64,000 nt of DNA from Croceicoccus sp. (GCA_002694745.1 NZMY01000050.1:456232-520231), one strand, 5' to 3'; numbered from the stretch's first letter, positions 18,623 to 30,276 are shown. The notes: generated by a model from the sequence alone, not told the origin. Numbers and translations: made by a program.

Positions 18623-18811
18623 TTCTTCTCGAAAATCTTGCTGAAGGTTGGGCTTCCGATTCCCGTGGGAGGCCGGTCCATTTCGTCCTTAGGCTAATTC
18701 CCGATGGCCTAGCCTTGCATCGCCCCTATCATTTGGCTTCTTACGGCCCGCTGGCTGAAACGCCCGTCCCGGCCGCAAGGGGTTGCATTTGCTGAGCGGG
18801 GAGACAGGACG

Positions 18812-20656
18812 ATGAAGATCCTTTGTTCCGCGAGCATTGCGGTGCTTGCACTGGCCCAGGCTGGCTGTTCCTATGAAAGCGAAACGGCCAGCGCCCAGAC
18901 TGCCGCCGTGATGGCTGACGAGAGCGGTGTCAGCCAGAACCCGCTGAAAGATGCATTCTTTGGTGAGACCCATGTTCACACAGGGGTCTCGATGGATGCG
19001 TTCGTCGCCGGCAACCGGCTGACGCCCGACGACGCTTATCGCTTCGCCAAGGGTGAAGAGATCATGGTCAATGGATCGATGCACAGGATCAAGCGCCCGC
19101 TCGACTTCGTGGCGGTCACCGACCACTCCGAATTCATGGGAGAGGCATATAGCCTGATGAATCCCGGTGCGCCCGGTTATGACGACCCGGTCGCCAAGTC
19201 ATTCCGTGAGGCGAAGGACCTCGAGACGGCTCTGGGGCTTTACGCCAAATATGTGCTGGAACCGCTGGCGGGCGGGGGCGATCCGCGTCCCTCGTTCTTT
19301 CAGGGCACCAGCGCGATCGAGACGACCTGGCGAAGGAACTTCGAGGCGACCGAGAAGCACTATATCCCCGGCAAGTTCACGACCATCCACGCGTATGAAT
19401 GGACTTCGGCGCCGGGCGGCTTGAACCTGCATCGCAACATTCTGTTCCGCGACACCAACGTTCCCAACGTGCCTTTCTCGTCAAACGAGGGGGCCGACCC
19501 TGAAGAGCTTTGGGCATGGATGAAGGCTCAGCGCGACAAAGGCGTCAAAGTGTTCGCGATGCCCCACAATTCGAACGAGAGCAAAGGGCTGCTCTTCACC
19601 GAGACCACGTTGAGCGGCAAGCCGATCACGCGCGAATATGCGGCTACGCGCGCCAGCATGGAGCCACTGATCGAGATGATGCAGATCAAGGGCAATTCCG
19701 AAGTGGTGCCCGATTTCTGGCCGAATGAGGAGTTTGCCGATTTTGAAAATGCGCGGTCCCTGCAGGACTATAACGACCGCACCTTCATGAAGCGAAATTT
19801 CGTGCGCTGGGGGCTTGGTCGCGGTCTGAAATATCGGTCCGATCTTGGCGTAAACCCGTTTAAATACGGCTTTGTCGGCGGCACCGACAGCCATAATGGC
19901 GCGCCCAGCAATGTGGCCGAGGACAACTGGGACGTGGGTAGTCACGGCCTTGCCGATCAGACGGCAGAGATCCGGGCAACTGCCATCCTTGAAGGTGAAA
20001 TGAAGGTGTCCGATCTCAACCCCGGTGCCATTACGGGCGTGTGGGCGACGTCCAATACCCGCGGTGCGATCTGGGATAGCATGGCCGCCAAGGAAACCTT
20101 CGCAACCAGCGGGCCACGAATGAAGGTGCGGGCTTTCGCCGGGCAGGGGTTTGCGTCGAGCTATCCCTCCTATGCGGCTATGGTCCGGGACGGCTAAGCC
20201 AAGGGCGTTCCGATGGGTGGCAACTATACCGGCAGCGGCGCCCCGCAATTGCTGGTCTGGGCGGTGAAGGACCCGATCGGCCCCAATCTCGATCGCATCC
20301 AGATCGTGAAGGGCTGGTATGAAAACGGCGATATCAAGGACAAGGTCTATAATGCCGTGGCATCGGGCAATCGCCTGCGCTCCGACGGGACGGTACAGCC
20401 GATCAATGCGCCCATCGACGTGAAGACCGGCAGGTTCAATACCACCAAGGGTAGTGCCGAGTTGATGGGCCTGTGGACCGATCCCGACTACGATCCGAAC
20501 CGGCAGGCCTATTACTACATCCGCGTGTTGCAACTGCCGACCGCGCGCTGGCCGCTTTACGACGAGCTGCGCAAGGGCGTGAAGTTTGCTCCCGACGTCA
20601 AGCGCCAGATTGTCGAGCGCGCGTGGGGCTCGCCGATCTGGCACGAACCGAGCTGA
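18812..20656 (+). pseudogene. DUF3604 lipoprotein gene interrupted by one in-frame TAA
   Basis: The track shows two ORFs (461 aa and 147 aa) that are one gene in the same frame, split only by a TAA at 20195-20197: '...AAMVRDG*AKGVPMGGNYTG...'. A Tyr codon (TAC/TAT) at this spot would restore a 614-aa DUF3604 protein. The N-terminus is a lipoprotein signal with lipobox 'LAQAGC'. PHP/DUF3604-like metal-binding motifs include 'FGETHVHTGVSMDAF', 'VAVTDHSEFMG' and 'VGGTDSHNG'. The C-terminal half carries the conserved family ending with 'LLVWAVKDPIGPNLDRIQI' and 'YYYIRVLQLPTARW'. The function of DUF3604 is not established. The sequence either decayed by a single substitution, is read through, or contains a sequencing error. 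Confidence 0.85.
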
Positions 20657-20661
20657 TCCTC

Positions 20662-21516
20662 ATGATGCTCAGACTGGCTCGGGAGCCGTTGGTTCATTTC
20701 ATCGCGCTGGGCACCCTGATCTTTGGCGGCTGGTATTGGCTTCACCCGCCACAGCCGCCGATGGACGAAATCGTGATCGACCAGCGGGAGTTCGATCATT
20801 TGAAGACCTTGTGGGAGGCGCAGTGGAAACGCGAACCGTCCCCGCAGGACGTGCAGGCGATCATCGACCGCCATGTCCGCAAGGAAGTGTTCTATCGCGA
20901 AGGGCTGCGCCTGAATCTCGACAAGAATGACGAGATCATCAAGCGCCGGCTTGCGCAGAAGATGGAAGCGGTGGCGGGCGATCTTGGCAGGCTGATGAAG
21001 CCGGCCACCGACGATGATTTGCGCGCTTTCCTGCGTGATCATCCAGAGCTTTTCCGAGTGCCCCAATCCTATGCGTTCCAGCAGGTGTTGTTTCTTCCGA
21101 CCGAGCGCCGGCAGGCTGCTGCAACACTGGCTTCCTTGCGCGGCGGTGGCTCTGTCCCTGCGACCAGCGAGGCCCGGTTGGGAGTGCCGAATGTCTGGCC
21201 GGAGACGACCTCTATCGATCTGGCCAATGCCTTTGGCGATGGCTTTCCAGTCCAATTGGCTGCCTTGCCACTTGGCGAATAGGCGGGGCCGGTCGAGTCC
21301 GGATACGGGCTCCATCTTATCCGCATCGACAAGCGCGACGCTGCCCATATGCCGGATTTCGCTGCCGTGAAGTCCTTGGTGCAGCGGGAATATGAATATC
21401 AGGCGCAATTGAATGCCGAGGATGCGACCTTCCAGAGCCTGCTCGCAAACTACAAAGTTCGCGTCACCGCCAAGGACGTTCCCGAAGAGCTTCGCACGGC
21501 GATGGCTGGCCGATGA
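20662..21516 (+). pseudogene. Parvulin-type peptidyl-prolyl isomerase gene interrupted by one in-frame TAG
   Basis: A membrane-anchored, SurA/PpiC-like protein: one N-terminal hydrophobic segment ('FIALGTLIFGGWYWL'), a helical region and a parvulin-like rotamase domain. The frame is interrupted at 21280-21282 by TAG: 'LAALPLGE*AGPVESGYGLHLIRI'. The family normally has Trp-x-GPV/I here, so TGG to TAG is the likely change. Evidence that the frame past the stop was coding: it continues 78 more codons with family-like sequence and its TGA (21514-21516) overlaps the HupE ATG as ATGA. The intact product would be 283 aa. This is the second gene of the island with a single nonsense codon. Confidence 0.82.
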
Positions 21517-22538
21517 CGATGCAGGCCAATAGACAGCATATGCCAACGATGCTGTGGCGCGCCCTAGTGCTGGCGCTGATGATGTTTACGTTCCGCGTTG
21601 CAGGCGCAGAGGCACATGAAATCCGCACTGCCTTCCTGCAAGTGCGAGAAATCGCGCCGGACCGTTATGACGTTCTCTGGAAGGTGCCGCGCACCGACGA
21701 CACTGTGCTGGACATCACGCCACGTTTCGATTCCTCGTTCGAGTTGGAAGAAACCGAAGACGGGGCGCTGGTCGATGGTTTCGTCGTATTCCATTATCGC
21801 CTTGCCGGCACCCGATCACTGGGCGGCACAGAACTGCGGATCAACGGGTTGGAGCGCTCCACCGTTGATGCTTTGGCAGAGATCGATCTGCTGGACGGTC
21901 GTCGCCACAGCTATCTCCTGCAGCCGACCAATGCGGCGGTTACGATCGAGACCGAACCGTCGTTCTGGACGGTGGCGCGCAGCTATATCGTGCTGGGGGT
22001 CGAGCATATATTGCTAGGCTTCGATCATCTGCTTTTCGTGCTGGCGCTCGTCATCATCACGCGCGGCGCCGTGCGGATCGTAAAGATGATCACGGCCTTC
22101 ACCGTCGCACACAGCGTCACGCTCAGCCTTGCGGTGCTGGGCTATGTCGATGTGCCGGGACCGCCGGTGGAGGCGACTATCGCGCTCAGCATCGTTTTCC
22201 TCGCGGTCGAGATTTTGCGCACATTGGACGGCAAGGAGACGTTGACCAGTCGCAAACCCTGGCTGGTCGCACTTATCTTCGGGCTGCTGCATGGCTTTGG
22301 CTTCGCGGGTGCATTGTCGGAACTCGGTCTGCCACAAAGTGCCATTCCGCTCGCACTTGCCAGCTTCAACATCGGGGTGGAATTGGGGCAGCTGGCATTC
22401 GTGGGCGCGGTGCTGATTGTCATGCGCCTGCTGGCGCTGCAGTCCGATTGGCCGATGGCTACGCGCAAGCTGGCGCCTTATGCCATCGGGACGATCAGCA
22501 TGTTCTGGGTGATCGACCGGATCTCGGCCTTCGCCTGA
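21513..22538 (+). CDS. HupE/UreJ-family membrane protein
   Basis: A 341-aa protein with an N-terminal signal or anchor ('LWRALVLALMMFTFRVAGAEA'), an extracytoplasmic domain of ~120 residues, then a HupE/UreJ-like membrane domain. That domain has 'VEHILLGFDHLLFVLALVII', 'FTVAHSVTLSLAVLG' and 'LLHGFGFAGALSELGLP', whose His-rich motifs (HxxxGxDH, HS, HGxGFA) suggest metal transport. Related proteins are implicated in nickel/cobalt handling, but the longer form with the N-terminal domain is uncharacterised. It is the only intact gene of the island and starts inside the PPIase stop codon. Confidence 0.85.
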   Translation: MTMQANRQHMPTMLWRALVLALMMFTFRVAGAEAHEIRTAFLQVREIAPDRYDVLWKVPRTDDTVLDITPRFDSSFELEETEDGALVDGFVVFHYRLAGTRSLGGTELRINGLERSTVDALAEIDLLDGRRHSYLLQPTNAAVTIETEPSFWTVARSYIVLGVEHILLGFDHLLFVLALVIITRGAVRIVKMITAFTVAHSVTLSLAVLGYVDVPGPPVEATIALSIVFLAVEILRTLDGKETLTSRKPWLVALIFGLLHGFGFAGALSELGLPQSAIPLALASFNIGVELGQLAFVGAVLIVMRLLALQSDWPMATRKLAPYAIGTISMFWVIDRISAFA

Positions 22539-22541
22539 ACT

Positions 22542-22574
22542 GCGTGTCGGGGGTTCGTGTCCCCCTCCGCTACC
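22542..22574 (+). repeat. Direct repeat copy 2 (partial tRNA-Met 3' end, attR-like)
   Basis: GCGTGTCGGGGGTTCGTGTCC then CCCTCCGCTACC matches the 3' 34 nt of the tRNA-Met gene at 18588-18621, with one A-to-T change and one missing base. It has no 5' tRNA half and cannot be a functional tRNA. It begins three bases after the HupE-like stop codon. Confidence 0.85.
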
Positions 22575-22647
22575 GTTTCGCACAGGTTGCTTTTTGCCTA
22601 GCGGACCCGTGTCATGACGGAAAATCTTTTCGTTCAGGGTAATAAAC

Positions 22648-23100
22648 CTAAGCGGGCAACCCGCCGGTCTGGCGAAGCGCCTCTCCAAGGGCGAGCGCCG
22701 CAGAGGTCGCAAGGTTCATCGAACGAACTTCTGCTCGCATCGGTATTCTGACCCGTTCCTGGCAGGCCTCTGCAACATGCTGCGGAACGCCTGCGCTTTC
22801 CTTTCCGAAAAGCAGTGTGTCGCCGGTTTGAAACTGGAACTCATAGGCCGATTGACTGGCTTTCGTCGTGAACAGCACCAGCCTTTCCGGGCGCGCTTCC
22901 GCGATAAAGGCATTGAATCCGGAATGGCGCACGATATCGACGTGATCGATGTAATCCATGGCGGTCCGCCTGACGCGCCGGTCGTCCCATTCGAATCCCA
23001 TCGGCTCGATCAGATGTATCGTCGCCCCGAAACAGGCGCCGAGCCTGAGGACGGCGCCGACGTTTCCGGCAATTTCGGGTTCGAACAGGGCGATGCGCAT
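22648..23100 (-). CDS. trmL: tRNA (cytidine/uridine-34-2'-O)-methyltransferase TrmL
   Basis: A small SPOUT methyltransferase (150 aa) that 2'-O-methylates the wobble base of tRNA-Leu isoacceptors. The ATG at 23100 gives MRIALFEPEIAGNVGAVLRL, the conserved N-terminus, and the track's 633-aa ORF is an artefact. The SPOUT motifs are 'EIAGNVGAVLRL', 'LLFGKESAGVP' and 'VRSMNLATSAALALGEALRQ', forming the knotted SAM site. It faces metY divergently across 120 bases and lies just outside the tRNA-associated island. Confidence 0.94.
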   Translation of the reverse strand: MRIALFEPEIAGNVGAVLRLGACFGATIHLIEPMGFEWDDRRVRRTAMDYIDHVDIVRHSGFNAFIAEARPERLVLFTTKASQSAYEFQFQTGDTLLFGKESAGVPQHVAEACQERVRIPMRAEVRSMNLATSAALALGEALRQTGGLPA

Positions 23101-23220
23101 AGAGGCCGATTGGCGCGGCCGCGCGCGATACGCAAGCGCCGGATCGCGCGCGAGATGGAAGTCGTCGATATGGCGTGTTAATCGCTGTCGGACTTCAAGA
23201 CATAAGGGACGGGATTTCTG

Positions 23221-24510
23221 ATGACCGAGCATAATCTGGAAACGATGACGGTGCACGCCGGATGCGAACCCGATCCGGCGACTAACGCACGGATCACGCC
23301 CATCTACCAGACGGCCAGCTATGTGTTCGACAGCACCGAACATGCCGCGGATCTGTTCGCCCTCAAGCAGTTCGGCAATATCTATTCGCGGATCATGAAC
23401 CCGACCAACGACGTTCTGGAAAAGAAGATCGCGGCGCTCGAAGGCGGGGTCGGCGCGCTTGGCGTGGCAAGCGGCCATGCGGCGCAGCTTATCGCGTTCT
23501 TCACGCTGATGGCACCGGGCTGCAATATCGTCGCCGCGCGCAAGCTGTACGGGGGCTCGCTCAACCAGATGGGTGAGGCGTTCCGCAAGTTCGGCTGGGA
23601 AACCCGCTTCGTCGACGCCGACGATCCTGAGAATATTCGCGCGGCAATCGACGCCGACACGCGCTGCGTCTTTGTCGAAAGCCTTGCCAATCCCGGCGGC
23701 GTGGTCACCGATATCGCGGCCATCGCCGACATCGCCCATAAAGGCGGCGTTCCCCTGATCGTCGACAACACGATGGCAACGCCCATGCTGTGCCGTCCTT
23801 TCGAGCATGGCGCGGATATCGTCACGCACTCGACCACCAAGTTCCTCAACGGGCATGGCAATGCCGTGGGCGGCCTTATCGTTGATTCCGGTAAGTTCGA
23901 CTGGAAGGCGCACGGGGACAAGTTCGCCAGCCTGACCCAGCCGAACGGATCCTATCACGGCGCGGTGCTGGCCGATGCGCTTGAGCCGATCGGGCCGATC
24001 GCGTTCATCATCGCCTGCCGGGTGCTGGGGCTGCGCGACCTCGGCCCCGCGATGGCGCCGCAGAACGCATGGCTTGCGCTTACGGGGATGGAGACGCTGG
24101 CGCTGCGCATGGAGCGGCATTGCGACAATGCGCTGGCCGTCGCGAAATGGCTGGAGCAGCACGAGAAGATCGAATGGGTCTCCTATGCCGGGCTTGATGG
24201 CAATCCGTACAAGCCGCTGGCCGACAAATATCTTGGTGGCCGGGGCGGCGCGGTTTTCACCTTCGGCGTCAAGGGCGGTTTCGAGGCGGGCGTGAAGCTG
24301 GTTTCCAGCGTCAAGCTGTTCAGCCATCTGGCCAATATCGGCGATACGCGCTCCCTGATCATCCACCCGGCCTCGACCACGCACAGCCAGTTGGAAGGCG
24401 AAGAGCTGATCGCAGCGGGCGCAGGCCCCGATGTCGTGCGGATCTCCGTGGGGATCGAGCACATCGACGACATTATTGCCGATTTGGACACGGCGCTGAA
24501 AAATCTTTGA
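23221..24510 (+). CDS. metY: O-acetylhomoserine sulfhydrylase / Cys-Met metabolism PLP enzyme
   Basis: A fold-type-I PLP enzyme of the Cys/Met metabolism family (429 aa). The length, 'MTVHAGCEPDPATNARITPIYQ' and 'FGNIYSRIMNPTNDVLEKKIAALEGG' point to the MetY (O-acetylhomoserine aminocarboxypropyltransferase) branch, which makes homocysteine from O-acetylhomoserine and sulfide. The PLP-binding Lys is in 'THSTTKFLNGHGNAVGG' and the second-subunit Tyr region is present ('NIYSRIMNPT'). Methionine gamma-lyase is the alternative. No SAM-II or SAM/SAH riboswitch was recognised in the 120-base leader. Confidence 0.88.
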   Translation: MTEHNLETMTVHAGCEPDPATNARITPIYQTASYVFDSTEHAADLFALKQFGNIYSRIMNPTNDVLEKKIAALEGGVGALGVASGHAAQLIAFFTLMAPGCNIVAARKLYGGSLNQMGEAFRKFGWETRFVDADDPENIRAAIDADTRCVFVESLANPGGVVTDIAAIADIAHKGGVPLIVDNTMATPMLCRPFEHGADIVTHSTTKFLNGHGNAVGGLIVDSGKFDWKAHGDKFASLTQPNGSYHGAVLADALEPIGPIAFIIACRVLGLRDLGPAMAPQNAWLALTGMETLALRMERHCDNALAVAKWLEQHEKIEWVSYAGLDGNPYKPLADKYLGGRGGAVFTFGVKGGFEAGVKLVSSVKLFSHLANIGDTRSLIIHPASTTHSQLEGEELIAAGAGPDVVRISVGIEHIDDIIADLDTALKNL

Positions 24511-24630
24511 TGCCTTCGCGCCCAGCGAAGCCTCACAGATCCGCGTCAAGCTGAAGGAAACCGACCTTAAGCGCCGGTTTACCTGTGACGTCTACGCTCC
24601 GAGCCGATTTCAACTCGGGACGCGCTTGCC

Positions 24631-26001
24631 ATGGCTGACATTCAGGATCTGGCTAAACTCGATGGCAGCGAGGTGCAAAGCTCGCTTCCGGAACTGATGG
24701 GCGCGTTTTCATTCGCGCTCGATCTTACCGAGGGGCAACCGGAAGGGCACAGCCTTAGGGCTTGCTGGATCGCCATGCAGCTTGGCGAGCGGCTCGGTGC
24801 AAGCCGGGATGACCTGCGCAATATCTATTACGCGGCCATGCTGAAGGATCTGGGGTGTAGCAGCAACGCGGCCCGCGTGGCAGAGGTCTATCTGACCGAC
24901 GATCGCAGCTTCAAACATGATTTCAAGCTGATCGGCGACGGCATCGGCCCTGCGCTGCGATTTGTCTTTGCCAAGACCGGGCGCGGGGAATCGCTGTTGC
25001 GGCGCGGCACCGCGATCGTGAACATCCTGCGGAACGGACCGCAAATCGTCGATGACATGATCGAGGCGCGCTGCACTCGCGGTGCCGAGATTGCGCGGTT
25101 GCTGCGTTTCCCCGAGGAGGTCGCGCAGGCGATCTATTCGCTGGACGAGCATTGGGACGGCGGCGGTCGGCCAGCCGGCCTCAAGGCCGGCGACATCCCG
25201 CTCGCATCCCGCATCGCGCTGCTGTCACAGGTTGCGGATGTTTTCTTCACCAATGCAGGACCGCAGGCTGCACAGGCCGAAGTCGAACGATTGTCCGGAA
25301 GCTGGCTGGATCCCCGAATGTGCGAGGCTTTCTCTGCATTGAGCAAGGACGAGCGTTTCTGGAGCATGCTTGCGGATCCCGACCTCGCTATGCATGTGGT
25401 CACGCTGCTGCCCGAAGAAATGGGCATTCCCGTCGATGAAAAATTCCTTGACGACATCACCGCCGCCTTTGGGCGGGTGATCGACGCGAAAAGCCCGTTC
25501 ACATCGGGTCACAGCCAGCGGGTCGGCGAATACGCCATGCTGGTCGGCGAGGCGCTTGGGCTGGACGAAGCGCAATTGCGCTCGTTGCGCAGGGCAGCCA
25601 TGCTGCACGACGTGGGCAAGCTGGGCGTCAGCAGCCAGATACTCGAAAAGCCGGGCAAGCTTGAGGACGACGAATGGAACGCAATGCGCAGTCACGCCCT
25701 GCGCACGGCCGAGATATTGGGCCGGATCGCGCCCATGCGGGACATGGCGCACATCGCCGCCTCGCATCATGAGCGTCTCGACGGGAAAGGCTATCCCCTA
25801 GGTCTCGACGAAAGCCAGCTTGCGCTGGAAGCGCGGATCATCACTGTCTGCGATTTTTTCGACGCCCTTACGGCGGACCGCCCCTACCGCTCGGCTCTCT
25901 CCGTGGATGAGGCTTTTGCGATCATGGAAAAGGAGGCGGGCAGGGCAATCGATCCCAGATGCCTTTCGACCTTGCGCGAGGCGCTGGACGCGCCCCTGTA
26001 G
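24631..26001 (+). CDS. Tandem HD-GYP protein with degenerate N-terminal unit
   Basis: A 456-aa soluble protein. The C-terminal half is a canonical HD-GYP c-di-GMP phosphodiesterase: 'FTSGHSQRVGEYA', 'AAMLHDVGKLGVSSQIL', 'ASHHERLDGKGYPLGL', 'ITVCDFFDALTADRPYR'. The N-terminal half repeats the same layout in degraded form: 'EGHSLRACWIAMQLGE', then 'AAMLKDLGCSS' where His of HD is Lys, and 'LDEHWDGGGRPAGL' where GYP is GRP. I read this as a duplication whose first copy has lost metal binding and may act as a sensor or regulatory domain. It is monocistronic, 120 bases after metY. It would oppose the GGDEF activity encoded at 3.5-5.2 kb. Confidence 0.88.
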   Translation: MADIQDLAKLDGSEVQSSLPELMGAFSFALDLTEGQPEGHSLRACWIAMQLGERLGASRDDLRNIYYAAMLKDLGCSSNAARVAEVYLTDDRSFKHDFKLIGDGIGPALRFVFAKTGRGESLLRRGTAIVNILRNGPQIVDDMIEARCTRGAEIARLLRFPEEVAQAIYSLDEHWDGGGRPAGLKAGDIPLASRIALLSQVADVFFTNAGPQAAQAEVERLSGSWLDPRMCEAFSALSKDERFWSMLADPDLAMHVVTLLPEEMGIPVDEKFLDDITAAFGRVIDAKSPFTSGHSQRVGEYAMLVGEALGLDEAQLRSLRRAAMLHDVGKLGVSSQILEKPGKLEDDEWNAMRSHALRTAEILGRIAPMRDMAHIAASHHERLDGKGYPLGLDESQLALEARIITVCDFFDALTADRPYRSALSVDEAFAIMEKEAGRAIDPRCLSTLREALDAPL

Positions 26002-26169
26002 CGAGCTGGATCGCCAATCTTGCCGATTGGTTATCCCTAAGTCATCTTCTGCCCAAGAGCGACCTCGTCATGACATCCGTCGAACCGTGCTTTTGCATGT
26101 TCGAAACCCGTTGCGTCACGCGGACCGCCTGTTAGCCTTGTAACAACCGACAATGGGGGGACGAATTTT

Positions 26170-27684
26170 ATGACAGGTCGCATTTCTCGTTTCGTGGCAG
26201 CCGCGCTTCTCGTGTCCGCCGCCATGCCAGCCAACGCGGAAACGCCCGATCGCGAGAAGATCGCCGGCGTGGTCGAGGCGCAGCACGACAACACGATCGA
26301 GGCTCTGAGGAACTGGATTGCCCTCCCGACCATCGCGGCGGAAAAGCGCAATACGCCGCAGGGCGCCGAATATATGAAACAGCTGGCGCTGGACGCAGGT
26401 TTCCAGCAGGCGAAGATCATCCCCACCGACGGCGTCCCGGCAGTGTTCGCGACGTTGGACGCAGGCGCCGACACGACGCTCGGCCTCTATTTCATGTATG
26501 ACGTCAAGCAGTTCGATCCCGCCGAATGGGACAACCCGCCCCTCGAAGGAAAACTTGTCGAGCGGGAAGGCGAGGGGCTGACGATGGTCGGACGCGGCGC
26601 GGTCAACCAGAAGGGGCCGGAAATGGCCTTCCTCGCCGCGATAAAGGCGATCCAGGCCAGCGGCAAGAAACTGCCCGTCAATCTCGTCCTTGTGGCGGAG
26701 GGCGAGGAGGAGGTCGCCTCCACTCATTTCGATCAGGTCGTGGCCGTTCCCGAAGTGCGTGAGGCGCTTTCGCGCAGTATCGGCGTCTTCATCCCTTCCG
26801 CCGCGCAGAGCGAGGACGGCAGCGCGAATATCACGCTGGGCGCCAAGGGCGCGGTGGAATTCCAGCTGGTCGTCGGCGGGGAAACATCCGACAAATATCC
26901 CAAAACGGACATCCATTCATCGAACCACGCCCGGATCGAAAACCCAGCATGGCGGCTGGTCAAGGCGCTGGACACGCTGGTCGCCGATGACGGCCATACG
27001 CCCGCGATCGACGGATGGTTCGAGAATGTGCGCCCCTTGACCGAACGGCAGAAGCAGCTGATCGCCGAAGGAGCCAAGATGAACCCCGAGCAGGCGGAGA
27101 AGGACCTGCTGGGCGTCGGCCGCTGGATCGACGACGAGCCTTATGTCACCAGCCTTGAAAGGTTCTATTCGCAGCCGACCGTCAATATTCAGGGCCTTGT
27201 CGCGGGCTATACCGGAACCGGCGGCAAGACCGTGCTGCCCGGCCGCGCAGAGGCCAAGCTGGAATTCCGGCTGGTCCCCGCAATGACCAAGGACGAAGCG
27301 GTCAGCAAGCTGAAGGCGCATCTGGCCAAGCGCGGTTTCGACGATGTGCAGGTCACCGTTTCGGGCGGATATGGTCCCAATGAAACCGACGAGGACAGCG
27401 TGCTGATCCGCGCGCAGAAGGCGCTGTTCGAAAAGGACGGCATTCCCTATTCGATCAGGCCGCGCAATGCGGGTAGCTGGCCGGGCGTGATCTTCAACGG
27501 GCCGCCGCTCAACCTTCCCGCATCGCAGTTCGGGCTGAGCCGTGGCGGCGGTGCGCATGCGCCGAACGAATGGTTCCTGATCGACAGCAGCGATCCCAAG
27601 GTCAACGGTCTGGACGAGGCAACGATGGCCTATGTCGACTATCTCTACGTGATCAGCGAGGAGGCGGCGAAAACCGCGCAATAG
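26170..27684 (+). CDS. Exported M20-family peptidase-like protein with altered metal ligands
   Basis: A 504-aa protein with a Sec signal peptide (cleavage near 'AMPANAETPD'), so probably periplasmic. The M20 scaffold is clear, but several zinc-ligand positions differ from the family pattern. The usual GHxDVVP is 'LYFMYDVKQFDP' (His to Met), and the bridging Asp in GxxDxKG is replaced in 'GRGAVNQKGPEMAF' (Asp to Asn). The catalytic Glu pair is kept in 'VAEGEEEVAST', as is the C-terminal His in 'RGGGAHAPNEW'. The dimerisation lid domain is present. It may be a true subfamily using a different metal set or a binding protein. It is monocistronic and intact. Confidence 0.8.
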   Translation: MTGRISRFVAAALLVSAAMPANAETPDREKIAGVVEAQHDNTIEALRNWIALPTIAAEKRNTPQGAEYMKQLALDAGFQQAKIIPTDGVPAVFATLDAGADTTLGLYFMYDVKQFDPAEWDNPPLEGKLVEREGEGLTMVGRGAVNQKGPEMAFLAAIKAIQASGKKLPVNLVLVAEGEEEVASTHFDQVVAVPEVREALSRSIGVFIPSAAQSEDGSANITLGAKGAVEFQLVVGGETSDKYPKTDIHSSNHARIENPAWRLVKALDTLVADDGHTPAIDGWFENVRPLTERQKQLIAEGAKMNPEQAEKDLLGVGRWIDDEPYVTSLERFYSQPTVNIQGLVAGYTGTGGKTVLPGRAEAKLEFRLVPAMTKDEAVSKLKAHLAKRGFDDVQVTVSGGYGPNETDEDSVLIRAQKALFEKDGIPYSIRPRNAGSWPGVIFNGPPLNLPASQFGLSRGGGAHAPNEWFLIDSSDPKVNGLDEATMAYVDYLYVISEEAAKTAQ

Positions 27685-27895
27685 GCGCCGCTTCGCTGCA
27701 CACAGGCATTCTGCCGCCCGATCGGTCCAGCCATAGGATCGATCGGGGGCGTCTTCCCGATTATCGGATGCGCCGGATGGTCAATCGAATGGTTCGATGA
27801 CAGGCGTCAATTTCTTTCGCTTTCACGATCAACTGTCTTTCGTCTAGCACTATGGTCGTTGCGCTGCGACGCATCGAACCAGGGGAGACATTGCT

Positions 27896-30136
<2,241 letters not shown>

Positions 30137-30157
30137 TCGATTGGGTCCTGAGGAAAG

Positions 30158-30188
30158 GGGCGGCATCTGCACGGATGCCGCCCTTTTT
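30158..30188 (+). terminator. Rho-independent terminator of katG
   Basis: A ten-base-pair stem GGGCGGCATC / GATGCCGCCC with a six-base loop is followed directly by TTTTT, 22 bases after the katG stop. This is the clearest intrinsic terminator in the window. Confidence 0.92.
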
Positions 30189-30276
30189 CGTTTCCCGATC
30201 TGATGTTTGCCGACGGTTCTATGTCGCCCGTCGATCAATTGCAGCGCCCGCCGGTTTGATCGACAAGGGGCGCTGA

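Larger units (their letters stand above)
18588..22574 (+). mobile_element. Candidate tRNA-Met-integrated genomic island (~4 kb, no integrase)
   Basis: A segment bounded on the left by an intact tRNA-Met and on the right by a 33-nt imperfect copy of that tRNA's 3' end, the classical footprint of tyrosine-recombinase integration. It holds three same-strand genes (DUF3604, parvulin-like PPIase, HupE/UreJ-like); the last two overlap as ATGA and the right repeat starts three bases after the HupE stop. No integrase, transposase or phage gene is visible, so it would be an immobile remnant or was mobilised in trans. By eye the DNA is less GC-rich than its neighbours. Two of three genes carry nonsense codons, consistent with decay. 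Confidence 0.55.

Noticed and set aside
20195-21282. Stop-codon reassignment in the island
   Set aside because: TAA and TAG occur once each while housekeeping genes nearby end normally with TAA, TAG and TGA, so decay is simpler than recoding.
23101-23220. Possible SAM-responsive riboswitch before metY
   Set aside because: The leader is short and I could not find the conserved SAM-II or SAM/SAH core sequences.
27685-27895. OxyR box upstream of katG
   Set aside because: Only scattered partial matches (such as a single CTAT) are present, not four spaced ATAG/CTAT elements.
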